Shown here: positions 1 through 5,884 of the stretch, in pieces
How the letters are laid out: each line of letters begins with the position of its first letter
Numbering within the stretch: position 1 is the first letter of the stretch
Origin: Hyphomicrobiales bacterium
Lineage (GTDB): Bacteria; Pseudomonadota; Alphaproteobacteria; Rhizobiales; HXMU1428-3
Length of the DNA stretch: 5,884 nucleotides
Assembly (NCBI GenBank): GCA_021775385.1
Contig: JAJFHW010000028.1
Coordinates: forward strand, 1 to 5,884
Direction of reading: 5' to 3'
Notes under the pieces: generated by a model
What the model was told of the DNA's origin: nothing
The model's input: only the letters and a program-made list of their open reading frames with translations
Database searches by the model: none
Made by a program: the position numbers and the translations under genes

Positions 1-93
1 CTTTCCCACAATTACCACCTTGTCAGAATTGAATCTTAATGCCTCAATAGCGGTGTAAAAAGAAAACGCTAAACTATATGGGGAGTTACCTAC

Positions 94-2229
94 ATGGACA
101 TGGTTTTATGGGGGGTCATTGGTTGCGGTGTGCTGTCAATATTATACGGGGTTTGGGCGATCCGCTCCGTACTTGCAGCAGATCCGGGCAATGAACGGAT
201 GCAAGAAATAGCTGGAGCAATTCAAGAAGGTGCTCAAGCTTATTTATCAAGACAATATAGAACAATCTCAATAGTCGGCATCGCAATTTTTGTGTTGCTG
301 ACTTTTTTATTATCTTGGCAGGTTGCTGTTGGCTTTGCCATTGGTGCCATCATGTCAGGCGCAGCTGGCTTCATTGGAATGTTAGTATCAGTTCGGGCAA
401 ATGTGCGCACGACGCAAGCTGCAAGTTTTAGCTTGGCCGCAGGTTTAAATGTGGCATTCAAATCTGGCGCTGTAACAGGTCTATTAGTGGCTGGATTAGC
501 TCTATTGGGCGTGGCTGTGTATTACATGGTCCTTACAACGTCAATGGGTTACTCCATAACAGACCGTGTCGTGATAGATAGTTTGGTTGCACTAGGTTTT
601 GGTGCCTCACTCATCTCAATCTTTGCACGTCTTGGTGGTGGCATCTTTACAAAAGGCGCTGACGTTGGCGCTGACTTAGTTGGTAAAGTTGAAGCAGGCA
701 TTCCAGAAGATGATCCAAGAAATCCAGCAACTATTGCTGACAATGTGGGTGATAATGTTGGTGACTGTGCTGGTATGGCAGCTGACTTGTTTGAAACCTA
801 TGCTGTGACCTTAGTTGCGACCATGGTACTTGCTGCGATTTATTTTGCAGGCCAAGACATTGTTGAAAATCTCATGATCTATCCATTGGCTATTGGTGGC
901 GCGTGTATTTTCACGTCGATCATCGGCACATTCTTTGTGCGCCTTGGCGCAAATGGCTCAATCATGGGGGCTCTTTACAAAGGCTTTATAGCAACAGGTG
1001 TTTTGTCTTTAATCGCTATGTATCCTTTAACAGACTATATCATCGGTATGGATACAGTGATGACAATTGGCTCGTCCAGCTTTACAGGTATGGATCTGTT
1101 TTATTGCGGCGCAGTAGGTCTTGCGATTACTGCATTGATCATTGTGATCACTGAATATTATACAAGTACCGAATATCGCCCGGTACGTAGTATAGCATCA
1201 GCATCAGTAACAGGTCATGGCACAAACGTCATCCAGGGTCTTGCTGTTTCATTAGAAGCAACAGCACTACCAGCTTTGGTTATTATTGCTGGTATCATCG
1301 TATCCTATAGCCTTGCTGGCTTGTTTGGTATTGCCATCGCCGTTTCAACAATGTTGGCAGTAGCTGGTTTTGTTGTAGCGCTAGATGCTTTTGGTCCAGT
1401 AACGGACAACGCTGGTGGTATTGCTGAAATGGCAGATCTACCTGAAGAAGTTCGTAACACAACAGACGCGCTTGACGCTGTTGGTAACACTACAAAAGCT
1501 GTTACCAAAGGTTATGCCATTGGCTCAGCCGGTCTTGGTGCCCTTGTGCTTTTTGCGGCTTATACAGAAGACTTGAAGCACTTCATTGCAAAAGCCAATG
1601 AAGCGGGTGCAACAAGTTTCTTGTATTTCAAGGATGTAACAGTCGACTTCTCACTTTCAAATCCATATGTGGTAGTAGGACTATTCTTTGGTGGTATGTT
1701 GCCGTACCTCTTTGGTGCCATGGGTATGAAGGCCGTAGGCCGTGCCGGTGGTAAAGTCGTTGAAGAAGTTCGACGTCAATTTAGAGAACATCCTGGCATA
1801 ATGGAAGGCACTGAAAAGCCTGACTATGGCCGCGCTGTTGATATGCTCACGAAAGCTGCAATTAAAGAGATGATTATTCCATCACTCTTGCCGATCTTGT
1901 CACCAATCATTTGCTTCTTTGCAATTGACGCGATTGCAGGCAAATCAGCAGCATTTAGTGCGTTAGGTGCAATGCTACTTGGTGTGATTGTTAACGGGCT
2001 ATTCGTAGCTCTTTCAATGACAGCTGGTGGTGGTGCCTGGGATAATGCCAAGAAATACATCGAAGATGGTAATTTTGGCGGTAAAGGCTCGGAAGCGCAT
2101 AAAGCAGCTGTAACAGGTGACACTGTTGGTGATCCATACAAGGATACAGCCGGTCCAGCTGTTAATCCAATGATCAAGATTACAAATATTGTAGCCTTGT
2201 TATTGTTGGCTATTTTGGCTCATCTATAA
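94..2229 (+). CDS. hppA: K+-independent proton-translocating membrane pyrophosphatase
   Basis: This integral inner-membrane pump hydrolyses pyrophosphate to two phosphates and moves protons out of the cytoplasm. The 711 residues match the usual family length. Roughly 16 hydrophobic segments can be seen, starting at residues 2-24 and ending at 694-710. The pyrophosphate/Mg site is intact: [11 protein letters not shown] at 190-200, EDDPRNP at 205-211, the Asp cluster DNVGDNVGD at 216-224, DNAGGIAEM at 438-446, and [15 protein letters not shown] at 674-688. The GNTTKA motif at 464-469 carries Lys468, followed by Thr471. In this family Lys here (instead of Ala) and Thr three residues on mark K+-independent H+ pumps, so potassium should not be required. 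The start follows GGGGAG at 80-85 with 8 bases of spacing; a second ATG at 100 is less well placed. A strong terminator follows, so the gene probably ends its transcript. Confidence 0.97.
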   Translation: MDMVLWGVIGCGVLSILYGVWAIRSVLAADPGNERMQEIAGAIQEGAQAYLSRQYRTISIVGIAIFVLLTFLLSWQVAVGFAIGAIMSGAAGFIGMLVSVRANVRTTQAASFSLAAGLNVAFKSGAVTGLLVAGLALLGVAVYYMVLTTSMGYSITDRVVIDSLVALGFGASLISIFARLGGGIFTKGADVGADLVGKVEAGIPEDDPRNPATIADNVGDNVGDCAGMAADLFETYAVTLVATMVLAAIYFAGQDIVENLMIYPLAIGGACIFTSIIGTFFVRLGANGSIMGALYKGFIATGVLSLIAMYPLTDYIIGMDTVMTIGSSSFTGMDLFYCGAVGLAITALIIVITEYYTSTEYRPVRSIASASVTGHGTNVIQGLAVSLEATALPALVIIAGIIVSYSLAGLFGIAIAVSTMLAVAGFVVALDAFGPVTDNAGGIAEMADLPEEVRNTTDALDAVGNTTKAVTKGYAIGSAGLGALVLFAAYTEDLKHFIAKANEAGATSFLYFKDVTVDFSLSNPYVVVGLFFGGMLPYLFGAMGMKAVGRAGGKVVEEVRRQFREHPGIMEGTEKPDYGRAVDMLTKAAIKEMIIPSLLPILSPIICFFAIDAIAGKSAAFSALGAMLLGVIVNGLFVALSMTAGGGAWDNAKKYIEDGNFGGKGSEAHKAAVTGDTVGDPYKDTAGPAVNPMIKITNIVALLLLAILAHL

Positions 2230-2266
2230 ACGAATAGAGATATTTATAAAATAGTACAAAATTTTG

Positions 2267-2302
2267 AAAAGCCCTGCTCGATGTAGCGGGGCTTTTTATT
2301 TT
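2267..2302 (+). terminator. Rho-independent terminator of hppA
   Basis: A 12-base-pair stem pairs AAAAGCCCTGCT (2267-2278) with AGCGGGGCTTTT (2285-2296), with one G-U pair and a six-base loop CGATGT. It is followed by a T-rich tract to about 2302. It lies 38 bases after the hppA stop and separates hppA from prpE. The A-run on the left arm means it could also stop transcription arriving on the minus strand, although no minus-strand gene lies just to its right. Confidence 0.92.
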
Positions 2303-2328
2303 AATTTCAAATAATTATCTGAAATTAA
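2301..2328. repeat. 28-base near-perfect palindrome, possible operator
   Basis: TTAATTTCAAATAA (2301-2314) is followed without a gap by TTATCTGAAATTAA (2315-2328). The two halves are reverse complements except for one mismatched pair, at 2310 and 2319. It begins at the end of the hppA terminator T-tract and lies about 175 bases upstream of prpE. A long continuous dyad like this could be bound by a dimeric regulator of prpE, or could simply be an AT-rich hairpin at the transcript end. The sequence shows the symmetry; the regulatory role is inferred and no specific regulator is recognised. Confidence 0.45.
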
Positions 2329-2364
2329 CTGAGATTGAAGATTGTCAAATTCAATAAGTAAAAT

Positions 2365-2374
2365 TTTCAGATAA
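2365..2374 (+). repeat. Third copy of the palindrome half-site
   Basis: TTTCAGATAA at 2365-2374 is the exact reverse complement of TTATCTGAAA at 2315-2324, the right half of the palindrome just upstream. It begins 60 bases after the left half-site TTTCAAATAA at 2305. It lies in the prpE upstream region, about 130 bases before the start codon. A ten-base match in such AT-rich DNA can occur by chance, so a role as an extra regulator-binding half-site is only a suggestion. Confidence 0.3.
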
Positions 2375-2502
2375 GCATTAACATTCTTTTTATTTGGTCT
2401 ATTCTGGTTTAGGAATATAGTTAGTTAGAAAAGTATTTGAGAAGCTTCAAAGAAAAGTCGCGAAAAAAATACATCACTAAAAATTGGTGAGTGGAGGAAT
2501 AA

Positions 2503-4401
2503 ATGAGCAGTTATAAGGCAACCTATGAGTCCTGGACAAATAATCCAGAGGAGTTTTGGGCCAAAGAGGCTGAGACAATCACATGGGATCAAAGATGGGA
2601 CAAAGTCTTTGACGCAAATGAAGGGCCTTTTGGGCAATGGTTTCCAGGGGGGAAATGTAACACCTGCTTTAATGCTTTAGATCGTCACGTCGTCGATCGC
2701 CCAGGCCAAGCAGCCATTATTTATCACAGCCAAATGACAGGTGAAGTCAAAGAAATTTCTTACGAAGCTTTGTTAGGTGAAGTTGAAGCCTTTGCAAAAG
2801 TTATTCAAAATCAGGGTGTTGAAAAAGGTGATCGCGTCATAATCTATATGCCAATGATCCCTGAAGCCGCCATTGCAATGCTAGCATGCGCCCGCATTGG
2901 CGCTGTGCACTCTGTCGTATTTGGTGGCTTTGCAGCAGAAGAATTGAGCATACGCATAAATGATTGCTCACCAAAATTAATCATTGCTGCCTCATGTGGC
3001 CTCGAGCCAAACCGCGTCATTGCTTATAAACCTCTCATCGACAAAGCCATTGAAATTGCTGATCATAAAGTGTCTGGCACCATCATTTTCCAAAGAGAAG
3101 GCCAGGAACCGGGGCAAATGGGGCCAATCGATAAAGATTGGAAAACCTTAATCGATGAAGTCAAACTTAAAGGGGAAAAAGCTGATTGTGTCTCAGTCGA
3201 TGCAACGGATCCTCTTTATGTACTCTATACATCAGGCACAACCGGTAAGCCTAAAGGTGTCGTGCGAGACCATGGCGGCCACATGGTCGCTCTTAAATGG
3301 ACCATGAAAAATTTCTATGGCATTGAACCAGGAGAAGTCATGTGGGCGGCCTCTGATGTCGGTTGGGTTGTTGGTCACTCTTATATTGTTTATGGACCAT
3401 TGCTCCAAGGGGCTACAACATTAATTTTTGAAGGAAAGCCTGTCGGAACACCAGATGCAGGTGTGTTCTGGAAAGTTATTGAGCAACACAACGTCAACGT
3501 TCTCTTCACTGCGCCAACAGCTATTCGCGCCATTAAGCGCGAAGACCCAAATGGCGAACTGATGGAAAAAGCAGACTTAACATCGCTCAGAGCTTTGTTT
3601 TTAGCTGGAGAACGAGCCGACCCAGACACAATCAATTGGTCAGCCGAGAGCTTAAAAGTGCCGGTGATTGATCATTGGTGGCAAACAGAAACCGGCTGGC
3701 CTATCACGGGCATTCCTTTTGGTCTAGAAAAATTGCCCACAAAAGTAGGCTCATCCAATCTACCAATGCCAGGCTATCAAATTGATATCCTCGACGAAGA
3801 GGGTAATGTTTTACCAGCTGGTGATATTGGCGCCATAACAGTGAAACTCCCCTTACCACCAGGTTGCGCGCCAACTCTTTGGGGAGATACTTCGCGCTAC
3901 ATTGAAAGTTATTTAACAACATTTGATGGCTATTACGAAACTGCTGACGCTGGGTATATCGATGAAGATGGCTATGTTTATGTCATGGCTAGAACGGATG
4001 ATGTAATCAATGTAGCAGGTCATCGTTTATCAACTGGTGGTATGGAAGAAGTTGTTGCCTCTCATAAAGATGTCGCGGAGTGCGCAGTTTTTGGCATGAA
4101 TGATAAACTAAAGGGGCAATTGCCGATTGGTTTTATTGTGCTAAACAACGGTGTTGAGCGCTCAAATGAAGAAATTGAAAGCGAAGTTGTGAAATTGGTG
4201 AGGGAAAAAATTGGTCCTGTAGCTGCTTTCAAAACAGCCGTTTCAGTTAATCGATTACCAAAGACACGATCTGGTAAGATTTTACGAGGTACAATGCGCA
4301 AAATCGCCAATGGTGAAGAATTTAAGTTGCCAGCCACGATCGATGATCCAGCCATTCTAGATGAAATCAAGGAGGCACTTGGCTCACGAAATATTGGCTA
4401 G
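2503..4401 (+). CDS. prpE: Propionate-CoA ligase (AMP-forming propionyl-CoA synthetase)
   Basis: This cytosolic enzyme converts propionate, ATP and CoA to propionyl-CoA, AMP and pyrophosphate, through a propionyl-adenylate. Its 632 residues are close to the roughly 630 of known PrpE proteins. The N-terminal acetyl-CoA-synthetase-type cap is at about 1-60. The phosphate-binding loop YTSGTTGKPKG is at 242-252, followed by VVRDHGGHMVALKW at 253-266, which is typical of PrpE. WWQTETGWP at 392-400 lies in the adenylate pocket, and TDDVINVAGHRLS at 498-510 is the domain-hinge region. PKTRSGKILRG at 586-596 holds Lys592, the catalytic lysine that is reversibly acylated in the enterobacterial enzyme. 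The start is set by GGAGG at 2493-2497, five bases before ATG. No convincing promoter is visible, though a palindrome lies upstream. Related acetyl- or butyryl-CoA synthetases cannot be excluded by eye. No methylcitrate-cycle or propionyl-CoA carboxylase gene is in the window. Confidence 0.92.
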   Translation: MSSYKATYESWTNNPEEFWAKEAETITWDQRWDKVFDANEGPFGQWFPGGKCNTCFNALDRHVVDRPGQAAIIYHSQMTGEVKEISYEALLGEVEAFAKVIQNQGVEKGDRVIIYMPMIPEAAIAMLACARIGAVHSVVFGGFAAEELSIRINDCSPKLIIAASCGLEPNRVIAYKPLIDKAIEIADHKVSGTIIFQREGQEPGQMGPIDKDWKTLIDEVKLKGEKADCVSVDATDPLYVLYTSGTTGKPKGVVRDHGGHMVALKWTMKNFYGIEPGEVMWAASDVGWVVGHSYIVYGPLLQGATTLIFEGKPVGTPDAGVFWKVIEQHNVNVLFTAPTAIRAIKREDPNGELMEKADLTSLRALFLAGERADPDTINWSAESLKVPVIDHWWQTETGWPITGIPFGLEKLPTKVGSSNLPMPGYQIDILDEEGNVLPAGDIGAITVKLPLPPGCAPTLWGDTSRYIESYLTTFDGYYETADAGYIDEDGYVYVMARTDDVINVAGHRLSTGGMEEVVASHKDVAECAVFGMNDKLKGQLPIGFIVLNNGVERSNEEIESEVVKLVREKIGPVAAFKTAVSVNRLPKTRSGKILRGTMRKIANGEEFKLPATIDDPAILDEIKEALGSRNIG

Positions 4402-4428
4402 TTTTATATAAACTTTATAGGATATTTC

Positions 4429-5244
4429 ATGCCGTTAAGTGGTAAAGTTGCAATTGTAGCAGGTGGCGGCCAAGGCATTGGCCGCGCCACAGCTCATCGT
4501 TTTGCTCATAATGGCGCAAACATCGTCATTGCAGATAAAGACGAGGAAAATGGGCAAACGGTTGCATCCGAGTTAAAAACATCTGGCTTCAATGCCGAGT
4601 TCATTCATTGTAATGTTGCCGAACGGCTAGATGTTTTAAATCTTATGGCAGCAACGCTGGAAGCCTTTGGCCGTGTTGATATCCTTCTTAATGCTGCCGC
4701 CATACGCGATAATAAGCCTTTCATAGATCTATCAGAAGATGAGTTTAGTTCTGTCATTGATGTAAACTTGAAAGGCTCATTTCTGCTTGGCAAAACTGCA
4801 GCAAAGCAAATGATCAAGCAAATTGAAGCTGAAGGGACAGACCCACAGCCCGGTACAATCATCTTCATTACTTCAACTCATACAATTTTAGCTGAACCCA
4901 ATGCAGTTGGTTTCTCTGTCGCTAATGGTGGGCTAGGTCAATTGACAAAAGCCATGGCGCAAGCAATGGCTCCTCATGGCGTTCGTGTGAATGCAATCGG
5001 GCCAAGCAATGTTATGACGCCAATGCTAGCTGAAGTGGCTAAAAATGACAAAAAACGCAAAAAAGCATTAGAGCGCTCACCTATGGGCCGGTTCGGCAAT
5101 CCAACGGAGATCGCATCCATCGCAGCTTTCCTAGCCAGTGATGACGCAAGCTATATAACCGGCCAAACCATCTACGCCGACGGCGGCGCCCTCTCAATGA
5201 GATGCTCAAGACCCGACGAAGATGAAAATAGCGACGAGGAATAG
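4429..5244 (+). CDS. SDR-family protein lacking the catalytic Tyr and Lys
   Basis: A 271-residue Rossmann-fold protein of the classical short-chain dehydrogenase/reductase type, presumably cytosolic. The nucleotide loop is AGGGQGIG at 11-18, with Ala replacing the usual first Thr; Asp36 at the end of the second strand suggests NAD(H) rather than NADP(H). The usual NNAG is NAAA at 88-91. Asn113 and Ser149 of the catalytic tetrad are present, but the YxxxK motif reads FSVAN at 162-166, so Tyr is Phe and Lys is Asn. The only tyrosines are Y242 and Y249. The C-terminal half is otherwise normal (RVNAIGPSNVMTPM at 186-199; ITGQTIYADGGA at 243-254). A basic stretch KNDKKRKK (205-212) and an acidic tail (263-271) are unusual. 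AGGA at 4419-4422 precedes ATG by six bases, and only 27 bases separate it from prpE, so co-transcription is likely. Family membership is secure; enzymatic activity and substrate are not. Confidence 0.9.
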   Translation: MPLSGKVAIVAGGGQGIGRATAHRFAHNGANIVIADKDEENGQTVASELKTSGFNAEFIHCNVAERLDVLNLMAATLEAFGRVDILLNAAAIRDNKPFIDLSEDEFSSVIDVNLKGSFLLGKTAAKQMIKQIEAEGTDPQPGTIIFITSTHTILAEPNAVGFSVANGGLGQLTKAMAQAMAPHGVRVNAIGPSNVMTPMLAEVAKNDKKRKKALERSPMGRFGNPTEIASIAAFLASDDASYITGQTIYADGGALSMRCSRPDEDENSDEE

Positions 5245-5279
5245 GTCAGTTGTAGGTTGGCTCTGAGAAGTTATAATTT

Positions 5280-5651
5280 TCACCAATCTCTCCACTGACT
5301 AGCAATACCCTCTCCGGCACCGTATTTGCTGCTTTCAATACCAGCTGCTTTAGCAATCTGGTCAAATAATTCACATAAATCCTCTCGCTCCCCTGTCTCT
5401 ATAAGTGAACCATCGGTCGCGTCGTTTAATTCATTTAGTGACAGAACTGCAATTTTGAATTTCTCCACTTTTTGTGCTTCTTCAGCATCTTGACCGAGCG
5501 AAATTAAATTTGATATTAAACTATCTAAAATTGCTTGTGCTTTGTTACAGTTTTCTTCCGTATATTGCTCTAAACCATGTTTAAAGTTATCCCTCCATCC
5601 ATTGAATGGATAATGTGTTCTACTGGCCTCTAATTTTTCAGAATAACTCAT
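5280..5651 (-). CDS. Hypothetical small acidic protein
   Basis: I do not recognise this gene with confidence. From the start chosen here it encodes 123 residues, acidic and mostly helical in character, with no clear membrane segment. Visible landmarks are a PFNGWRDNF stretch at about 14-22, a leucine-rich helix at about 38-52, and a C-terminal block ETGEREDLCELFDQIAKAAG followed by a final WRDW. That last block looks like a conserved domain end and is vaguely reminiscent of small immunity-type proteins, but this is only an impression. ATG at 5651 is preferred because AGGA lies six bases upstream. An in-frame ATG at 5768 would add 39 residues (MSNLYSIIIISIF...) but has only a weak GGA before it; the short hydrophobic run there lacks the basic residues of a signal peptide. 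The gene faces the SDR gene tail to tail across 35 bases, with no clear terminator between, and appears more AT-rich than its neighbours. Confidence 0.68.
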   Translation of the reverse strand: MSYSEKLEASRTHYPFNGWRDNFKHGLEQYTEENCNKAQAILDSLISNLISLGQDAEEAQKVEKFKIAVLSLNELNDATDGSLIETGEREDLCELFDQIAKAAGIESSKYGAGEGIASQWRDW

Positions 5652-5656
5652 TTTAA

Positions 5657-5662
5657 TTCCTA
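5657..5662 (-). promoter_or_regulatory. Ribosome binding site favouring the inner start of the minus-strand gene
   Basis: On the minus strand this reads TAGGAA, with AGGA (5658-5661) six bases before the ATG at 5651. The spacing matches the AGGA site used by the SDR gene, also six bases from its ATG. The alternative upstream ATG at 5768 has only GGA eight bases away. This is the main reason for choosing the shorter protein. Confidence 0.5.
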
Positions 5663-5798
5663 TTGATTTTATTTCATTAAGGTAAGTATCTTCAAAATGA
5701 TATTTGGGGGCGACAGCAATTTCCTGAGTAAATATCGAAATAATAATTATGCTATATAAATTGCTCATTTTTAAAATCCGTTTAGTTAATGCCCTTAG

Positions 5799-5879
5799 AT
5801 GAAGAAGGAGTTCAGTCCATTTCGGACTAAGGATATTGCAACAGCGCGGTTGCTCGTGGGCAACCTGAAGCGCAACTAA
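5799..5879 (+). CDS. Possible 26-residue peptide or gene remnant
   Basis: An open frame runs from ATG at 5799 to TAA at 5877-5879. The peptide starts MKKEFSPFRTKDIATA and ends LLVGNLKRN; it is basic and looks protein-like rather than random. An in-frame TAG lies immediately before the ATG, so it is not the visible tail of a longer intact frame. No Shine-Dalgarno sequence precedes it, which argues against efficient translation. It runs divergently from the minus-strand gene. It may be a real small protein, the degraded end of a lost gene, or chance. I do not recognise the sequence. Confidence 0.22.
   Translation: MKKEFSPFRTKDIATARLLVGNLKRN
5844..5873. other. Imperfect hairpin near the window end
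   Basis: GCGCGGTTGC (5844-5853) can pair with GCAACC (5860-5865) and then GCGC (5870-5873), leaving a loop TCGTGG and a four-base bulge TGAA on one side. This gives ten G+C-rich pairs in an AT-rich setting. It is not an intrinsic terminator on either strand, because no T-run follows the stem in the direction of transcription. It overlaps the end of the 26-codon open frame. A smaller hairpin AGTCC/GGACT (5814-5828) lies just to its left. The pairing is visible; any function is unknown. Confidence 0.3.
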
Positions 5880-5884
5880 AAAAG

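Noticed and set aside
1..58. Short open frames entering from the left edge (to TAA at 37-39 and at 56-58), possible tail of an upstream gene
   Set aside because: At most 18 codons are visible and neither tail is recognisable, so no gene can be claimed.
20..59. TTGTCA at 20-25 and TGTAAA at 54-59 as hppA promoter boxes
   Set aside because: The spacing is 28 bases, far from 16-18, and no better -10 box lies at the right distance; the leader is too short to judge.
903..1154. An 83-codon plus-strand open frame in another reading frame inside hppA
   Set aside because: It lies wholly inside the well-supported hppA frame, gives a His/Arg/Tyr-rich protein of no recognisable kind, and has no ribosome binding site; it is a shadow frame.
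1824..2177. A 117-codon minus-strand open frame opposite the end of hppA
   Set aside because: It is a frame shadow of the conserved, repetitive hppA codons (Ala/Gly/Val rich); no independent start signal or recognisable domain.
2394..2421. TTGGTC (2394-2399) and TATAGT (2416-2421) as a prpE promoter
   Set aside because: The spacing of 16 is acceptable, but the -35 box matches the consensus poorly and such matches are common in AT-rich DNA.
2436..2451. Small inverted repeat TTTGA/TCAAA around GAAGCT upstream of prpE
   Set aside because: Only five base pairs with AT-rich arms; easily explained by chance and much weaker than the palindrome at 2301-2328.
5245..5279. Possible bidirectional terminator between the convergent genes
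   Set aside because: No stem with a following T-run can be drawn in this 35-base gap.
5844..5873. Hairpin as an intrinsic terminator
   Set aside because: On the plus strand it is followed by an A-rich run, and on the minus strand the T-run precedes the stem rather than following it.

Overview
The window carries three closely packed genes on the plus strand, then one small unrecognised gene on the minus strand. All read cleanly without frameshifts. The most likely source is an alphaproteobacterium of moderate to low G+C. This rests on the 711-residue K+-independent proton-pumping pyrophosphatase, which resembles alphaproteobacterial members, and on the AT-rich intergenic DNA. The assignment is from protein character only; no rRNA or other marker is present.

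Layout. Bases 1-93 are the leader of hppA: a good ribosome binding site is visible, but no promoter that I would defend, and no upstream gene can be identified. hppA (94-2229) encodes a membrane H+-pyrophosphatase and ends in a strong intrinsic terminator (2267-2302). The 200 bases that follow hold a 28-base near-perfect palindrome and a third copy of its half-site. Next comes prpE (2503-4401), an AMP-forming acyl-CoA synthetase best read as propionate-CoA ligase. After a 27-base gap follows a short-chain dehydrogenase/reductase (SDR)-fold gene (4429-5244), probably in the same transcript. Facing it across 35 bases is a minus-strand gene for a small acidic protein (5280-5651, or to 5768 if the earlier start is used). 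The last ~115 bases hold a tiny 26-codon open frame and an imperfect hairpin, neither secure.

How the genes may work together. PrpE activates propionate to propionyl-CoA and releases AMP and pyrophosphate. HppA hydrolyses pyrophosphate and stores part of the energy as a proton gradient. The two activities are biochemically complementary, but the terminator shows that they are separate transcription units, so a dedicated partnership is only an inference. The SDR gene travels with prpE but lacks the catalytic Tyr and Lys of its family, so it may be a non-catalytic or re-purposed member. That is the most unusual thing in the window. I found no CRISPR array, tRNA, rRNA, insertion sequence or recognisable defence system.
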